64,000 bases of DNA from Collibacillus ludicampi (GCF_023705585.1 NZ_BOQE01000001.1:2760710-2824709), one strand, 5' to 3'. Shown: positions 1 to 8,403, counted from the stretch's first letter. Numbers and translations: made by a program. Notes: a model not told the origin generated them from the sequence alone.

Positions 1-771
1 AATGATATCAGCTCTTCCAACAACGAAGCCAATCCGGCAACCGGCCAGATTAAAACTTTTGGAAGTAGAATGGAATTCGACACCGATCTCTTTCGCTCCC
101 GGTACTTCAAGAAAGCTGATGGGGCTGTATCCGTCAAATGAGAGCTCCGAGTAGGCGGCGTCATGGGCGATTAGGATCTCGTGACGTTTGGCAAATGCGA
201 CTGCGAGTTCATAGAAAGCGGCATCCGCCGTGGCGGTCACCGGGTTATTCGGATAGTTCAAGATCATCAGCTTCGCCTTGGCGGCCACGTCACGAGGAAT
301 GGCATCGAAATCGGGGAGAAATCCGTTCTCGGCCCGCAACGGCATCGGATACAGTTTTCCGCCTGCCAGATGAATGCTTACCGCATAGATCGGATATCCA
401 GGATCGGGAACAAGGACATAGTCACCTGGATCGATCAAAGCCAGAGCAAGATGAGCCAGTCCATCCTGTGAACCCATCAAGGCGTGCACTTCTGTCTGCG
501 GATCCAGCGAGACACCAAAGCGGCGATCGTACCAATCCGCGACCGCCTGACGAAAAGCAAACGTTCCCTCGGATGTGGGATACCCGTATGCGGCCGGGTT
601 GCCCGCCGCTTGGATCAGCGCTTCCCGCACATGATCGGGAGGCGGCAGATCGGGTGAGCCGATGCCAAGGTCAATGATTTCAATCCCTTGTGCTTGCAAT
701 TTCTGGCGAACAGAGTTCAACTCGAAGAAAACAGCTGAGGAGAAATGGCTTAGTCTTTGCGAAACCTTCAT
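1..771 (-). CDS. Class I/II aminotransferase, LL-diaminopimelate aminotransferase-like (3' end outside window)
   Basis: Read on the minus strand from an ATG at 771, the frame stays open to the window edge, so about 257 N-terminal residues are present and the C-terminus is missing. The fold-type I PLP signature is visible: NYPNNPVTA near residue 172 and the Schiff-base lysine in STSKSFNLAGCRIGF near residue 235. The N-terminus (LGIGSPDLPPP, then YGYPTSEGTFAFRQAV) resembles the DapL/aspartate aminotransferase group. Such enzymes transfer an amino group between an amino acid and a 2-oxo acid in the cytoplasm. The exact substrate (LL-diaminopimelate, aspartate, alanine or another) cannot be fixed from a partial sequence. 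It lies only 9 bp downstream of the ThyX-like gene, so the two are probably co-transcribed. Confidence 0.85.
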   Translation of the reverse strand, partial: MKVSQRLSHFSSAVFFELNSVRQKLQAQGIEIIDLGIGSPDLPPPDHVREALIQAAGNPAAYGYPTSEGTFAFRQAVADWYDRRFGVSLDPQTEVHALMGSQDGLAHLALALIDPGDYVLVPDPGYPIYAVSIHLAGGKLYPMPLRAENGFLPDFDAIPRDVAAKAKLMILNYPNNPVTATADAAFYELAVAFAKRHEILIAHDAAYSELSFDGYSPISFLEVPGAKEIGVEFHSTSKSFNLAGCRIGFVVGRADII

Positions 772-780
772 ATGACCTAC

Positions 781-1497
781 CTACTTCCACATGGATTTTA
801 ATTGTCCGTATTCTTGCATCAATCGGGCGAAAAGTTCCGGATTATCTTTTTTCAGGCGAAGCCTTACTTTTTTCCAGGCGATCGCTTCCGGACCGTAGAG
901 TTCTTTGGCCAGATCCCATAATTCCGGGTCATATTCGCGTACTTGTTCCCACATCATATTGACAACTTCAAATGTATCGGGTTGTGCACCTGGTTCCCAA
1001 ATACGTTGCGGAAAGACCGCTTCCATTAAAGTAAGAAAGTTGAATTGCAAAATGTAATGTAACTCGACGCTCATGGGTGCAACGGCACGGGCAGCTTGCA
1101 GTCGTTTCCTTTCGATCGGGTCGTTCGTCTCCGGATCGATCCCGTGCACGAGTTTCTGATACGTTTCAAGGTGTTGCTGTCCAATTTCATAAAGTTCGGG
1201 TGCTTCGATGGGCGGAATGAAATGTTTCGCTTCATTAGCGCGCAGTCCGCCACATGCCCTCATCTCGAGTGTTGTATATGTAACGAGGTGATCATAGACC
1301 ACTTTCGAAGTCCAGAATTCAAATTTTACATGTTCTCCGCGAAAGATAGAAGTATGCCCCATACGCAGCATGTTCAAGGGGCGTTTTATGTTGTCCTCAT
1401 CCGCTTTTCCCAAAAAAATCGCCCCGTTCTTCGCAAGCGATAAGCGGTCCGGATCTGTATAGCGAAGGATTCTGACTCGAGGTTTGATACGTTCCAT
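781..1497 (-). CDS. Divergent ThyX-family (FAD-dependent thymidylate synthase-like) protein
   Basis: A 238-residue protein whose central block (GHTSIFRGEHVKFEFW near residue 50, then an NE..HFIPP segment near residue 90) and C-terminal block (ARAVAPMSVELHY...NFLTLME) follow the layout of ThyX, the flavin-dependent enzyme that methylates dUMP. The diagnostic RHRxxS-type motif of ThyX is not recognisable. The equivalent stretch reads TTLEMRACGGLRANE, so thymidylate synthase activity is uncertain. I chose the ATG at 1497 because a GTGGGG stretch lies upstream; a GTG at 1512 is the in-frame alternative. It is transcribed with the aminotransferase and diverges from nurA across 295 bp. Family assignment is from remembered motif layout, not from an alignment. 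Confidence 0.6.
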   Translation of the reverse strand: MERIKPRVRILRYTDPDRLSLAKNGAIFLGKADEDNIKRPLNMLRMGHTSIFRGEHVKFEFWTSKVVYDHLVTYTTLEMRACGGLRANEAKHFIPPIEAPELYEIGQQHLETYQKLVHGIDPETNDPIERKRLQAARAVAPMSVELHYILQFNFLTLMEAVFPQRIWEPGAQPDTFEVVNMMWEQVREYDPELWDLAKELYGPEAIAWKKVRLRLKKDNPELFARLMQEYGQLKSMWK

Positions 1498-1792
1498 TTT
1501 TCTTAGCCCCACTTTTCATTTGGTTTTATCTTTGACAGTGCTTCTACAATTGTAACACTATTTATCGAACGTTTTGATACTTTCCGGCCATCAAAATGCT
1601 TCCACGAAAATTCGCTCGTTACGTTTGTTGAACTCGTTCTGTTTGAAGTGATACAAGGCATTGCTAAGACGGTTTCGACATCTTTCGCATATTCCCTTCT
1701 GTTACTTTGCTTCTATTTACTGCTAGTAATAGACTATAGGAACTCCTATCATGCTGTGTTACCATAATAGAAAAAAGGTGAATGGACACATT

Positions 1793-2806
1793 ATGACGGT
1801 CGATCTCTCGTTGCAACAGTATTTGCGATCATGGAATGAGTCTTTACGAAAAGAAAAGTACTCTTGGCCTAGCAGGAGGGAGTTGCGCGCAGAGCTTGAG
1901 AATACGGTCGGACACTTGATCCCGCTTCGCAAACTGGATGAACAAGAAATAAACACTCTCTCGGGAGGAAGGCCTCTCGTGGGTGTCGATGGGTCGGTCT
2001 ATACACTCGGGGGAAATTACCCATTTACCGTTACCGCCTTTCAAGCGGTTGCCAAATCGACAGTTGCTTTCGACCGGACGGACAAAGTTGTGCGATCGTC
2101 GTTGTATAGTCCACTGGATCGTGAAGACCGCGATGCACTTCGATCTTTTATGGAGGAAAACGAAGAGGGGCTGACGGAAGAAGCGGCTTTTTCCCGTTAT
2201 AAAGACAGACAGATGGCTCTGCTCGAGATCGAAGCGGCAACGATAGCGTTGGAAAGGTTTCGACCGTTTCTGATCCTTCTTGATGGCCAATTCAGCCGTT
2301 ATCAGAAAGATGAAGAGTTATTCGACAAGTGGCATGTATTCTGTAAAAGGGCACAAGACTGTGAGGCACTCGTGGTGGGGGTCGTTGAAGAGGTTGGTAC
2401 GATGAAACTCAAGAAGTTTCTTTCCCAACCCGTGCAAGATCGGCTCATAACCGGTCATGACCGAGAGATTTTGTTCGGTTTATTCGAAACGGGTGAGGCG
2501 CTTTTGCCGCATGAGGAGATTGAGATCAAACATGACGCTTATGTTGCATTCGCACGCTTATCTGACCAACCGCAAGCGATCGCTTGCAATTTCCTCTATG
2601 ACCAGGTAGATCATGTACAAGATCTCTTGTGTTTGCTTTATACCCTCACCCCGAAACAGGGAAGGGGCATTCCTTTATGGCTCGATCTCGTGGATGTCGA
2701 GGCAAGGATTACGAAGAAAGAATGGGAAATGTTGGTGCAATCGACTCTCGACAAAGACATATATGAACGTTTTTTGCGTCCTCAGAGGGAGCGAAGGGAC
2801 TACTGA
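1793..2806 (+). CDS. nurA: DNA double-strand break repair nuclease NurA
   Basis: A 337-residue NurA-domain protein. NurA is a manganese-dependent 5'-3' nuclease that works with the HerA translocase to resect DNA ends. The hallmark GVDGS is at residues 64-68 (Asp66 is the expected metal ligand), and a second acidic motif ILLDGQ follows at 161-166 (Asp164). The start is set at the ATG at 1793. An in-frame ATG at 1751 has no clear ribosome binding site, while AAAAAAGGTG precedes 1793, although 12 bases away. It is the first gene of a same-strand series with herA, a Mre11-like gene and a split Rad50. The stop is 56 bp before herA, so co-expression is likely. A promoter could not be assigned confidently in the 280-bp upstream gap. 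Confidence 0.88.
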   Translation: MTVDLSLQQYLRSWNESLRKEKYSWPSRRELRAELENTVGHLIPLRKLDEQEINTLSGGRPLVGVDGSVYTLGGNYPFTVTAFQAVAKSTVAFDRTDKVVRSSLYSPLDREDRDALRSFMEENEEGLTEEAAFSRYKDRQMALLEIEAATIALERFRPFLILLDGQFSRYQKDEELFDKWHVFCKRAQDCEALVVGVVEEVGTMKLKKFLSQPVQDRLITGHDREILFGLFETGEALLPHEEIEIKHDAYVAFARLSDQPQAIACNFLYDQVDHVQDLLCLLYTLTPKQGRGIPLWLDLVDVEARITKKEWEMLVQSTLDKDIYERFLRPQRERRDY

Positions 2807-2862
2807 CGGGGAAGATACTTGGTCGTCAAAATCAATAGAAATACAAAGATGGTGATACATGC

Positions 2863-4728
2863 ATGCAAATCGTTGGAACGACTACACAGATGGAAGCCTG
2901 GGCAGCATCGCGCAACCGCAAGTTTCATATCAACGAAATCTTAATTATCGAAGATACGGATCACGGTGATTTGCAAGCGGAAGTCGTTCAGACCAGCAGC
3001 TTTAACCGATACATTCCCCTTGCCAATGAACAATCGGGCCTTGTTGATCCGGATGTGCTCAACAGCATGCGCTCTCTAGGCTTTGATCTCAAGAATGAAA
3101 CGATCTATGTGGCCAAATTGCGTTTGTTAGAAGAAATTAACAAACCGATAACGGTGGGTTCGCATGTGCGCGTACCCATTTTTTCTGAAGTAGAGAAGCT
3201 GTTGGTGAAAAAACGGCCTGCCGAGGGATTAACGCTCGGTGTGATCATGGGTACGGGAGATGTGGCAAAAGGGATGCCGGAAGATCTGCTAGACGTCGCT
3301 CTCCTCTATAACAAGGAGGAGGGAATCATCCCGCAAAACGGAGTTCCATTCGTTTTTGACTATCGATCCATGGATAACTACCCGCATATCGGTATTTTCG
3401 GCGGTTCGGGTTCAGGAAAATCATTTGGGCTGCGGGTACTGCTTGAAGAACTGATGGGGAAGAAAGTGCCTGCCGTTGTTTTCGATCCGCATTATGAATT
3501 GCAGTTTAATGATCCTTTTCCTGGATTGCCCGATTTCTACAAAGAGGATTACAAGCGGCGCTTTGTCATTCTGGCTGCGGGAACTGATGTGGGAATCGAA
3601 TTCTCCGAATTGACGAGTGACGATATCGTTTCCCTTTTGCGTTCTTCTTCAGGATCACTTACGGATGCGATGGAAAATGCGATTAAAACCTTACATAAAA
3701 AAGGGGACAGTTATCATTCATTTGCCAGCCGGATTGCCAATATGGCCGAAGCCCTCGATGACGAGGAATCCGTGAAAAAGCAAGCGAGAGAAGAGGAACT
3801 TCTCGATGGCGCGGAACGTGAGAGAGTCAAAGAGATGGCGAAGCTCCTGAGGACGTATAAAGATAAAATCGGGGGATCGGCCCATACGTTACGGGCGATC
3901 ACCCGCCGGTTACATCGTTTGGATATGGAAGGCGTCTTTGTCCCCCTCGGAACTCATGCGATCGAAGAAGCGCTCATGCGCAGGCAGTTGGTCGTGATCC
4001 GGGGATCCATCTGGTTCTTGCAAGTGTTCGCATCTTATCTGGTACGGAAGCTTTACCAGAAGAGAAGAGCGTATCGTGATTCGATTCAAAAAGGGAAGCC
4101 GATTGAAGAAAAATTTCCGCCATTTGTCATCATTACGGATGAAGCCCATAATTTCGCGCCGACGGGTGCACTTGAATCACCCACCAAAGCGATCCTCAAA
4201 GAAATTGCCCAGGAAGGCAGGAAATACGGGGTTTTTCTGGTACTGGCCACCCAGAGACCGGCTTTGCTCGATGACACGATCACAGCACAATTAAGTACCA
4301 AAATTGTGTTTCGTACCGTGCGTGCTACCGACATACAGGTGATTCGCGAGGAGACCGACCTCACGTCGGAGGAAGCGAGCCGCTTGCCTTACCTCCCTTC
4401 GGGAACCGCTTTTCTCTCGTCAGCAATTACGGGAAGGACGGTAGCTATACGCATCCGTGTATCGAAAACGACCTCTCCACATGCTAGCAATCCGTTTGAA
4501 GAACTGGACGAATCATTTGCAGAACTGGATGCGAAACTTTGGGAGGCACTCACAGATTTGTTGCCGATTGACGCTTTCAATCTCACTGCCTATTTACCGG
4601 AGATTTCACGGAAAATGCGCCGCACGATTTCCCACGACGAACTGGCACATGCACTGCAATCCTTTGCCGAAGACGGTCGTCTTCTCGCAGAAAGGACGCC
4701 GTTCGGTTTGAGGTACAGGCGGCGGTAA
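2863..4728 (+). CDS. herA: HerA-type hexameric DNA translocase (DUF87 ATPase)
   Basis: A 621-residue ATPase of the HerA/FtsK superclass. An N-terminal beta-barrel-like HAS region occupies about residues 1-130. Walker A is GGSGSGKS at 180-187. Walker B is PFVIITDEAHN with Asp426-Glu427. The following LVLATQRP near 458 is the polar sensor motif. Known HerA forms a ring that feeds DNA to NurA and is stimulated by Mre11-Rad50. A GGTGAT ribosome binding site lies before the ATG at 2863. It follows nurA by 56 bp and precedes the Mre11-like gene by 265 bp, a gap filled by a palindromic repeat. The C-terminus (residues about 540-621) looks like a small winged-helix extension. Confidence 0.9.
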   Translation: MQIVGTTTQMEAWAASRNRKFHINEILIIEDTDHGDLQAEVVQTSSFNRYIPLANEQSGLVDPDVLNSMRSLGFDLKNETIYVAKLRLLEEINKPITVGSHVRVPIFSEVEKLLVKKRPAEGLTLGVIMGTGDVAKGMPEDLLDVALLYNKEEGIIPQNGVPFVFDYRSMDNYPHIGIFGGSGSGKSFGLRVLLEELMGKKVPAVVFDPHYELQFNDPFPGLPDFYKEDYKRRFVILAAGTDVGIEFSELTSDDIVSLLRSSSGSLTDAMENAIKTLHKKGDSYHSFASRIANMAEALDDEESVKKQAREEELLDGAERERVKEMAKLLRTYKDKIGGSAHTLRAITRRLHRLDMEGVFVPLGTHAIEEALMRRQLVVIRGSIWFLQVFASYLVRKLYQKRRAYRDSIQKGKPIEEKFPPFVIITDEAHNFAPTGALESPTKAILKEIAQEGRKYGVFLVLATQRPALLDDTITAQLSTKIVFRTVRATDIQVIREETDLTSEEASRLPYLPSGTAFLSSAITGRTVAIRIRVSKTTSPHASNPFEELDESFAELDAKLWEALTDLLPIDAFNLTAYLPEISRKMRRTISHDELAHALQSFAEDGRLLAERTPFGLRYRRR

Positions 4729-4781
4729 GCACTGGCTTTATACGTTACTCCATACCGTGAGTATCGATATCATTAGATGTT

Positions 4782-4978
4782 AAGTTTCTTGTGCGGGAAG
4801 AGAAGTTTAGATCGACTACAAGCAGGGGAGTGGCTTGTGGTGGGTGTATCGCTTTGCGGCGCAGAGGTGAGTTGAAGGTCGTTCCGCAACCTCTAATAAG
4901 AATCCAGGCGGGACGACCTACATCGAACCCAAGCGCAAAGCGATACACCCACTCAAGCACTAAGTTTTAAGATCGATT
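4782..4978. repeat. Palindromic intergenic repeat, copy A (between herA and the Mre11-like gene)
   Basis: A long imperfect palindrome. The outer arms GTGGGTGTATCGCTTTGCG (4840-4858) and its perfect complement (4934-4952) enclose inner arms GGTCGTTCCGC (4877-4887) and GCGGGACGACC (4908-4918). A left flank AAGTTTCTTGTGCGGGAA (4782-4799) and a right flank AAGCACT-AGTTTT are shared with the copy at 9.2 kb. The right flank is also shared with the partial copy at 13.1 kb. No open reading frame is credible inside. It looks like a MITE- or REP-like element. As RNA it would form a strong stem-loop inside the repair operon. Confidence 0.8.
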
Positions 4979-4993
4979 GGGGGTGAGCGAGCG

Positions 4994-5983
4994 ATGAAAT
5001 TACTCTATATCACAGATACCCATATCCGCGCAACATCACCGGCAAATCGAACCGATGATTTCATCGAAACATTGAAAGCGAAATTCAGGGAAGTGGGCCA
5101 TCTGGCACAGATGCACGAAGTGGATGCCATATTGCATGGAGGGGATTTTTTTGATATTCCCAATCCCTCATTAGCAATTTGCGGAGATTTCGTTGCCCTA
5201 ATGAAAGAATGGGGAAAACCCATCTATGGAATCGCGGGAAATCACGACCTATTTGGTCATAACCCGGATACCTTGTCACGCACGATGCTCGGCTTTATCA
5301 ACCGCCTCGGTATCGTGCGGCTGATCCATCCTGGTGAGCGCGTCTTTTTGGAAAAAGGAGGCGTGCGCGTACAACTGAGCGGACAACATTATCATTATGA
5401 GCTGGATCGCCGCGATCCCCGATTGGACTATTGCATTCAAGAGAAAGAGGCGGATGTGGCGATCCACTTGGTTCATGGCATGCTTCTCGATCGCAAATTC
5501 ATGGACGGGGTGGCCCATACGGTCGTCGACCAGATCGTAGAAACGGCCGCCGACATGACATTATGCGGCCACAATCACCTCGGGTTTCCCCCGGTTGAAA
5601 CGAACGGCAAGGTGTTTTATAACCCAGGAGGCTTTGTGCGTCTGTCCAATCACCCCGTAGACGTTCAACGCATACCTCAAGCGCTGCTTATCGACGTGAC
5701 TGACGGTTCCCTGACGTACCGTGCGATTCCGCTTGAGAGTGCACCGAATGGCGAAGAGGTCATCGATTGTTCGAAGAAAGAAGAGGCGGCATTCATGGAG
5801 CAGCGACTTGCACAGTTTGTGCAAGGAATCAAAGCGGCGGGGGATTATAAGGCGGTCGATATCGGAGCGATTCTCAATGAAATTGCTGATCGAGACGGGT
5901 TGCCCGCCGATGTGCGCGAGGAAGCGATGAGGCGGATCGCCGCCGCGGAAGAGAGACTGGCGGCAGGGAGTGCGAATCGATGA
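4994..5983 (+). CDS. Mre11/SbcD-like metallophosphoesterase
   Basis: A 329-residue calcineurin-like phosphoesterase with every Mre11 nuclease motif: DTH (Asp8, His10), GGDFFD (Asp51), GNHD (Asn83, His84, Asp85), VHGM (His161) and GHNH (His193, His195). These residues bind two metal ions in enzymes that nick and trim DNA ends. The protein is shorter than typical SbcD (about 380-400 residues), so the capping and Rad50-binding tail is compact. GGGGGTGAGCGAGCG before the ATG supplies the ribosome binding site. Its stop overlaps the start of the Rad50-like N-half by 4 bp (ATGA), which indicates translational coupling and identifies the partner ATPase. Confidence 0.9.
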   Translation: MKLLYITDTHIRATSPANRTDDFIETLKAKFREVGHLAQMHEVDAILHGGDFFDIPNPSLAICGDFVALMKEWGKPIYGIAGNHDLFGHNPDTLSRTMLGFINRLGIVRLIHPGERVFLEKGGVRVQLSGQHYHYELDRRDPRLDYCIQEKEADVAIHLVHGMLLDRKFMDGVAHTVVDQIVETAADMTLCGHNHLGFPPVETNGKVFYNPGGFVRLSNHPVDVQRIPQALLIDVTDGSLTYRAIPLESAPNGEEVIDCSKKEEAAFMEQRLAQFVQGIKAAGDYKAVDIGAILNEIADRDGLPADVREEAMRRIAAAEERLAAGSANR

Positions 5984-7458
5984 AGACAATCAAGAAGATC
6001 ATCATTGAAAATTTCCAGTCACATGAATATAGTGAACTGGAGTTTGATAACGGATTGAATGTGATTATCGGTGCATCCGACCAAGGAAAGTCATCTGTCA
6101 TCCGTGCGCTTCGATGGGTATTGTACAACGAACCCCGCGGCGCCGATTTTATACGCGTCGGCGCCAATCATGTGCGAGTGACGATTTACATGAATGACGG
6201 CTTTATCGTAACGCGTGAGAGAACCCCGTCCAAGAACCGATATATTGTCACAAGTCCGGATGGGGATGAACAGATCTATGAGGGATTTGGGAACAGTGTT
6301 CCGCAAGAGGTGATCACTGCTCACGGCGTGGAGAAAATCATGCTGGATGAAGGGGAAGAGAAGATGTTGCATCTCGGCATGCAACTCGATGGCCCTTTTC
6401 TCCTTTCAGAATCAGGAGCGGTCAAGGCCAAGGCGATCGGTCGATTGAACGGCGTGCATATTATTGACGCGGCACATCGTGATACTTCCCGTGATCTTGC
6501 GCGTTTGCAACAGGATGAGAAAACATACCGCGAACAATTGCATGCTTTGCAAGAAGAACTCGAACAGTTTCAAGACCTCGCCTACCTGGAAAATATACTG
6601 TTTCTCGTTGAAGAAAAACAGAATCGTGTGCAGCAGCTTTCCACGAGGCTAGCCAAGCTAAAGCAGTTGCGTGATGCCATGCAGGAAAATCATAGGCAGT
6701 TGGAAATCGCCGAACGGGTGTTGCAACAAACGGAAAAGTTAACGGATATTGTTGGACTATGGGAATGCGCGGTGCAAGTGAACGAGAGGGTAAAACGGCT
6801 GCGGTTCTTACGTGAGAAACTGCAAAGTATTCGACGTGAACTCGCATATTGTGCAAAAATCGAACAGGAGACAAGAGAACTCGAACGCGCTTCTCAGAAA
6901 GTAACGAGTTTACAACAAGTATTAAATAAACATCGACTGCTTCAACAAATGTCAGGGAAGTGGAAGGAAGTGAATCGATCCCTGGCTCTTGTTGAACGTG
7001 TCTTGGAACGAACAAAAGATGTGGAAAAGGGGATCCATCTCTATGAACGTTTGATCCGCCTTGGCATGAAACAAAAGACGCTTCGGACTTCTTATGAAAA
7101 ACTGCGTCTGATTGAGCGAGACACGCAAGTGGTTGAACGCTATTTGACACGCTTGGCGGAAATCGATCGCGCCGAGGAGAAACTTGCTCATTTAACTAAG
7201 TTCATCGATCGTCTCCAAAGGCTCGCTTCCTTGCGAAACCAGAAAGCAGAGATTGAAGAACGTCTATTCAGGGCCGATCAATTTCTTAAGGAACATGCAC
7301 GTGAAATGGAGAAACAATTAAACGCTTACCAGATTTTATTGAAGCGCTCCGGTACATGCCCGGTTTGCTTCTCACCGATCGATGAACATACAACCGAACG
7401 GATTTTAGAGGAGTTTACAGGGGGAGTGGAAGATGGAAGAGAAACTCGCGGAACTTAA
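5980..7458 (+). CDS. Split Rad50/SbcC-like ATPase, N-terminal half with zinc hook
   Basis: A 492-residue protein that carries only half of an ABC/SMC-type ATPase. It begins with a strand-loop-helix containing Walker A GASDQGKSS (31-39) and a Q-loop region QLDGPFLLSES near 135. A long coiled-coil stretch, about residues 165-450, is rich in E, K, Q, L and R. A Rad50-type zinc hook CPVC at 460-463 follows, only about 30 residues from the stop. There is no ABC signature, Walker B or H-loop in this ORF. Those are encoded by the ORF at 7681. A zinc hook normally sits at the apex between two arms, so here the protein ends just past the apex. It is coupled to the Mre11-like gene by a 4-bp overlap. 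Confidence 0.87.
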   Translation: MKTIKKIIIENFQSHEYSELEFDNGLNVIIGASDQGKSSVIRALRWVLYNEPRGADFIRVGANHVRVTIYMNDGFIVTRERTPSKNRYIVTSPDGDEQIYEGFGNSVPQEVITAHGVEKIMLDEGEEKMLHLGMQLDGPFLLSESGAVKAKAIGRLNGVHIIDAAHRDTSRDLARLQQDEKTYREQLHALQEELEQFQDLAYLENILFLVEEKQNRVQQLSTRLAKLKQLRDAMQENHRQLEIAERVLQQTEKLTDIVGLWECAVQVNERVKRLRFLREKLQSIRRELAYCAKIEQETRELERASQKVTSLQQVLNKHRLLQQMSGKWKEVNRSLALVERVLERTKDVEKGIHLYERLIRLGMKQKTLRTSYEKLRLIERDTQVVERYLTRLAEIDRAEEKLAHLTKFIDRLQRLASLRNQKAEIEERLFRADQFLKEHAREMEKQLNAYQILLKRSGTCPVCFSPIDEHTTERILEEFTGGVEDGRETRGT

Positions 7459-7678
7459 AGAAGGGCTCACAAAAGCACGTGACTTGCGTTTGCGAGCCGA
7501 GACGAAAAAAGAAAATCTGCTCAAGCAGAAGGAAGATATTCTCACGCAGATACAAGCGGAAGATGTTGACCCGGAACAGCTCGATGCGGAAATCAGCAAG
7601 TTGGAGAATGAAATCGCAACACTTACGGAGGAGATCCATGCGTTGATTCCCTGGGATTTGATCAAGAGAGGGGAATGA
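7433..7678 (+). CDS. Small coiled-coil protein, probable part of the split Rad50 arm
   Basis: An 81-residue, highly charged protein (many E, K, L, Q heptad-like positions; no cysteines; no catalytic motif) that is predicted by eye to be one long coiled coil. It starts 26 bp inside the end of the Rad50 N-half in another frame, behind a good AGGGGGAG ribosome binding site, and ends where the C-half begins. Position and composition suggest that it supplies part of the descending coiled-coil arm as a separate subunit. I know of no named family. It could instead be a remnant of a once fused arm, but its intact frame and its own ribosome binding site argue that it is made. Confidence 0.7.
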   Translation: MEEKLAELKEGLTKARDLRLRAETKKENLLKQKEDILTQIQAEDVDPEQLDAEISKLENEIATLTEEIHALIPWDLIKRGE

Positions 7679-7680
7679 TG

Positions 7681-8331
7681 ATGGACATTACAGTCGCAGT
7701 CCGCGAACTGCGTGCCGCTTATCATCGCCGACTTGGAGAGCGGGACGCGATCTTGCGGAAAATTGAGCAAACGGAAGCGAAATTGACCCAGTTGCAGAAG
7801 GAAATGGAGATCTTGGTGCAGGTGAAAATTTTACTGCAACAATCGTCCCATTTTGCCCGTGAACAGGCGCGCAAGCAGATTGAAGGGATGGTCACGCAAG
7901 CGCTTCAATATATATTTGGCGATGAAAACATGGAATTCCGAGTCGAGATTGAAGAAGTGCGCGGTCGCGCGGAAGGCGAATTTTATGTTGTCTCGTTATA
8001 CGGCGGAGAGATTCCTGTGCAGACGCGTCCTCAAGATGCCAGAGGAGGAGGAGTCGTCGATGTGATCTCACTCGCTTTACGCGCTGCGCTGCTTCAGGCC
8101 ACACGGATGGAAGGGCCGATCATTCTCGATGAACCGGGCAAGCATGTATCTGCGGAGTACAGTCGGAATGTAGCCCAGTTTCTTAAAGAACTGTCGGCGG
8201 CATTCGGACGGCAAATCATCTTAGTCACACATAACGCGGAACTCGCTTCGATGGGGGACGTATCCTATCTGGTAGAACTGCGCGAAGGGCGAAGTCATGT
8301 CACGCCTTTTCATGCGACGATGTTGGCGTGA
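7681..8331 (+). CDS. Split Rad50/SbcC-like ATPase, C-terminal half
   Basis: A 216-residue protein with about 55 residues of coiled coil followed by the C-terminal ATPase lobe. The ABC signature region is DARGGGVVDVIS (119-130), Walker B is PIILDEP (146-152, Asp150-Glu151), and the H-loop is LVTHNAE (His184). These motifs complement the Walker A and Q-loop of the ORF at 5980, so the two must assemble to hydrolyse ATP. Three consecutive ATG codons occur at 7675, 7678 and 7681. I chose the last because AGAGAGGGG is then 7 bases upstream. The first ATG would overlap the TGA of the 81-residue ORF. A terminator follows 37 bp after the stop, closing the operon. Confidence 0.87.
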   Translation: MDITVAVRELRAAYHRRLGERDAILRKIEQTEAKLTQLQKEMEILVQVKILLQQSSHFAREQARKQIEGMVTQALQYIFGDENMEFRVEIEEVRGRAEGEFYVVSLYGGEIPVQTRPQDARGGGVVDVISLALRAALLQATRMEGPIILDEPGKHVSAEYSRNVAQFLKELSAAFGRQIILVTHNAELASMGDVSYLVELREGRSHVTPFHATMLA

Positions 8332-8367
8332 TGACGTGGGATTGCGAATGCGAACCCGCACGAATCA

Positions 8368-8403
8368 AAAAAAGGGGCTTGGTGAACCAGGCCCCACTTT
8401 TAC
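8368..8403 (+). terminator. Rho-independent terminator after the Rad50-like C-half
   Basis: GGGGCTTGGT and ACCAGGCCCC form a stem with a short GAA loop, preceded by an A-run and followed by ACTTTT. It ends the nurA-herA-mre11-rad50 series. Confidence 0.85.

Noticed and set aside
6461-7150. A 229-codon frame on the minus strand inside the Rad50-like N-half
   Set aside because: No ribosome binding site or recognisable domain, and it is explained by the regular composition of the coiled-coil gene on the other strand.
5980-8331. Treating the Rad50 split as sequencing frameshifts
   Set aside because: Each of the three ORFs has its own start with a ribosome binding site and overlaps typical of coupling, so a simple error is less likely; I kept it as a real split but name the test.
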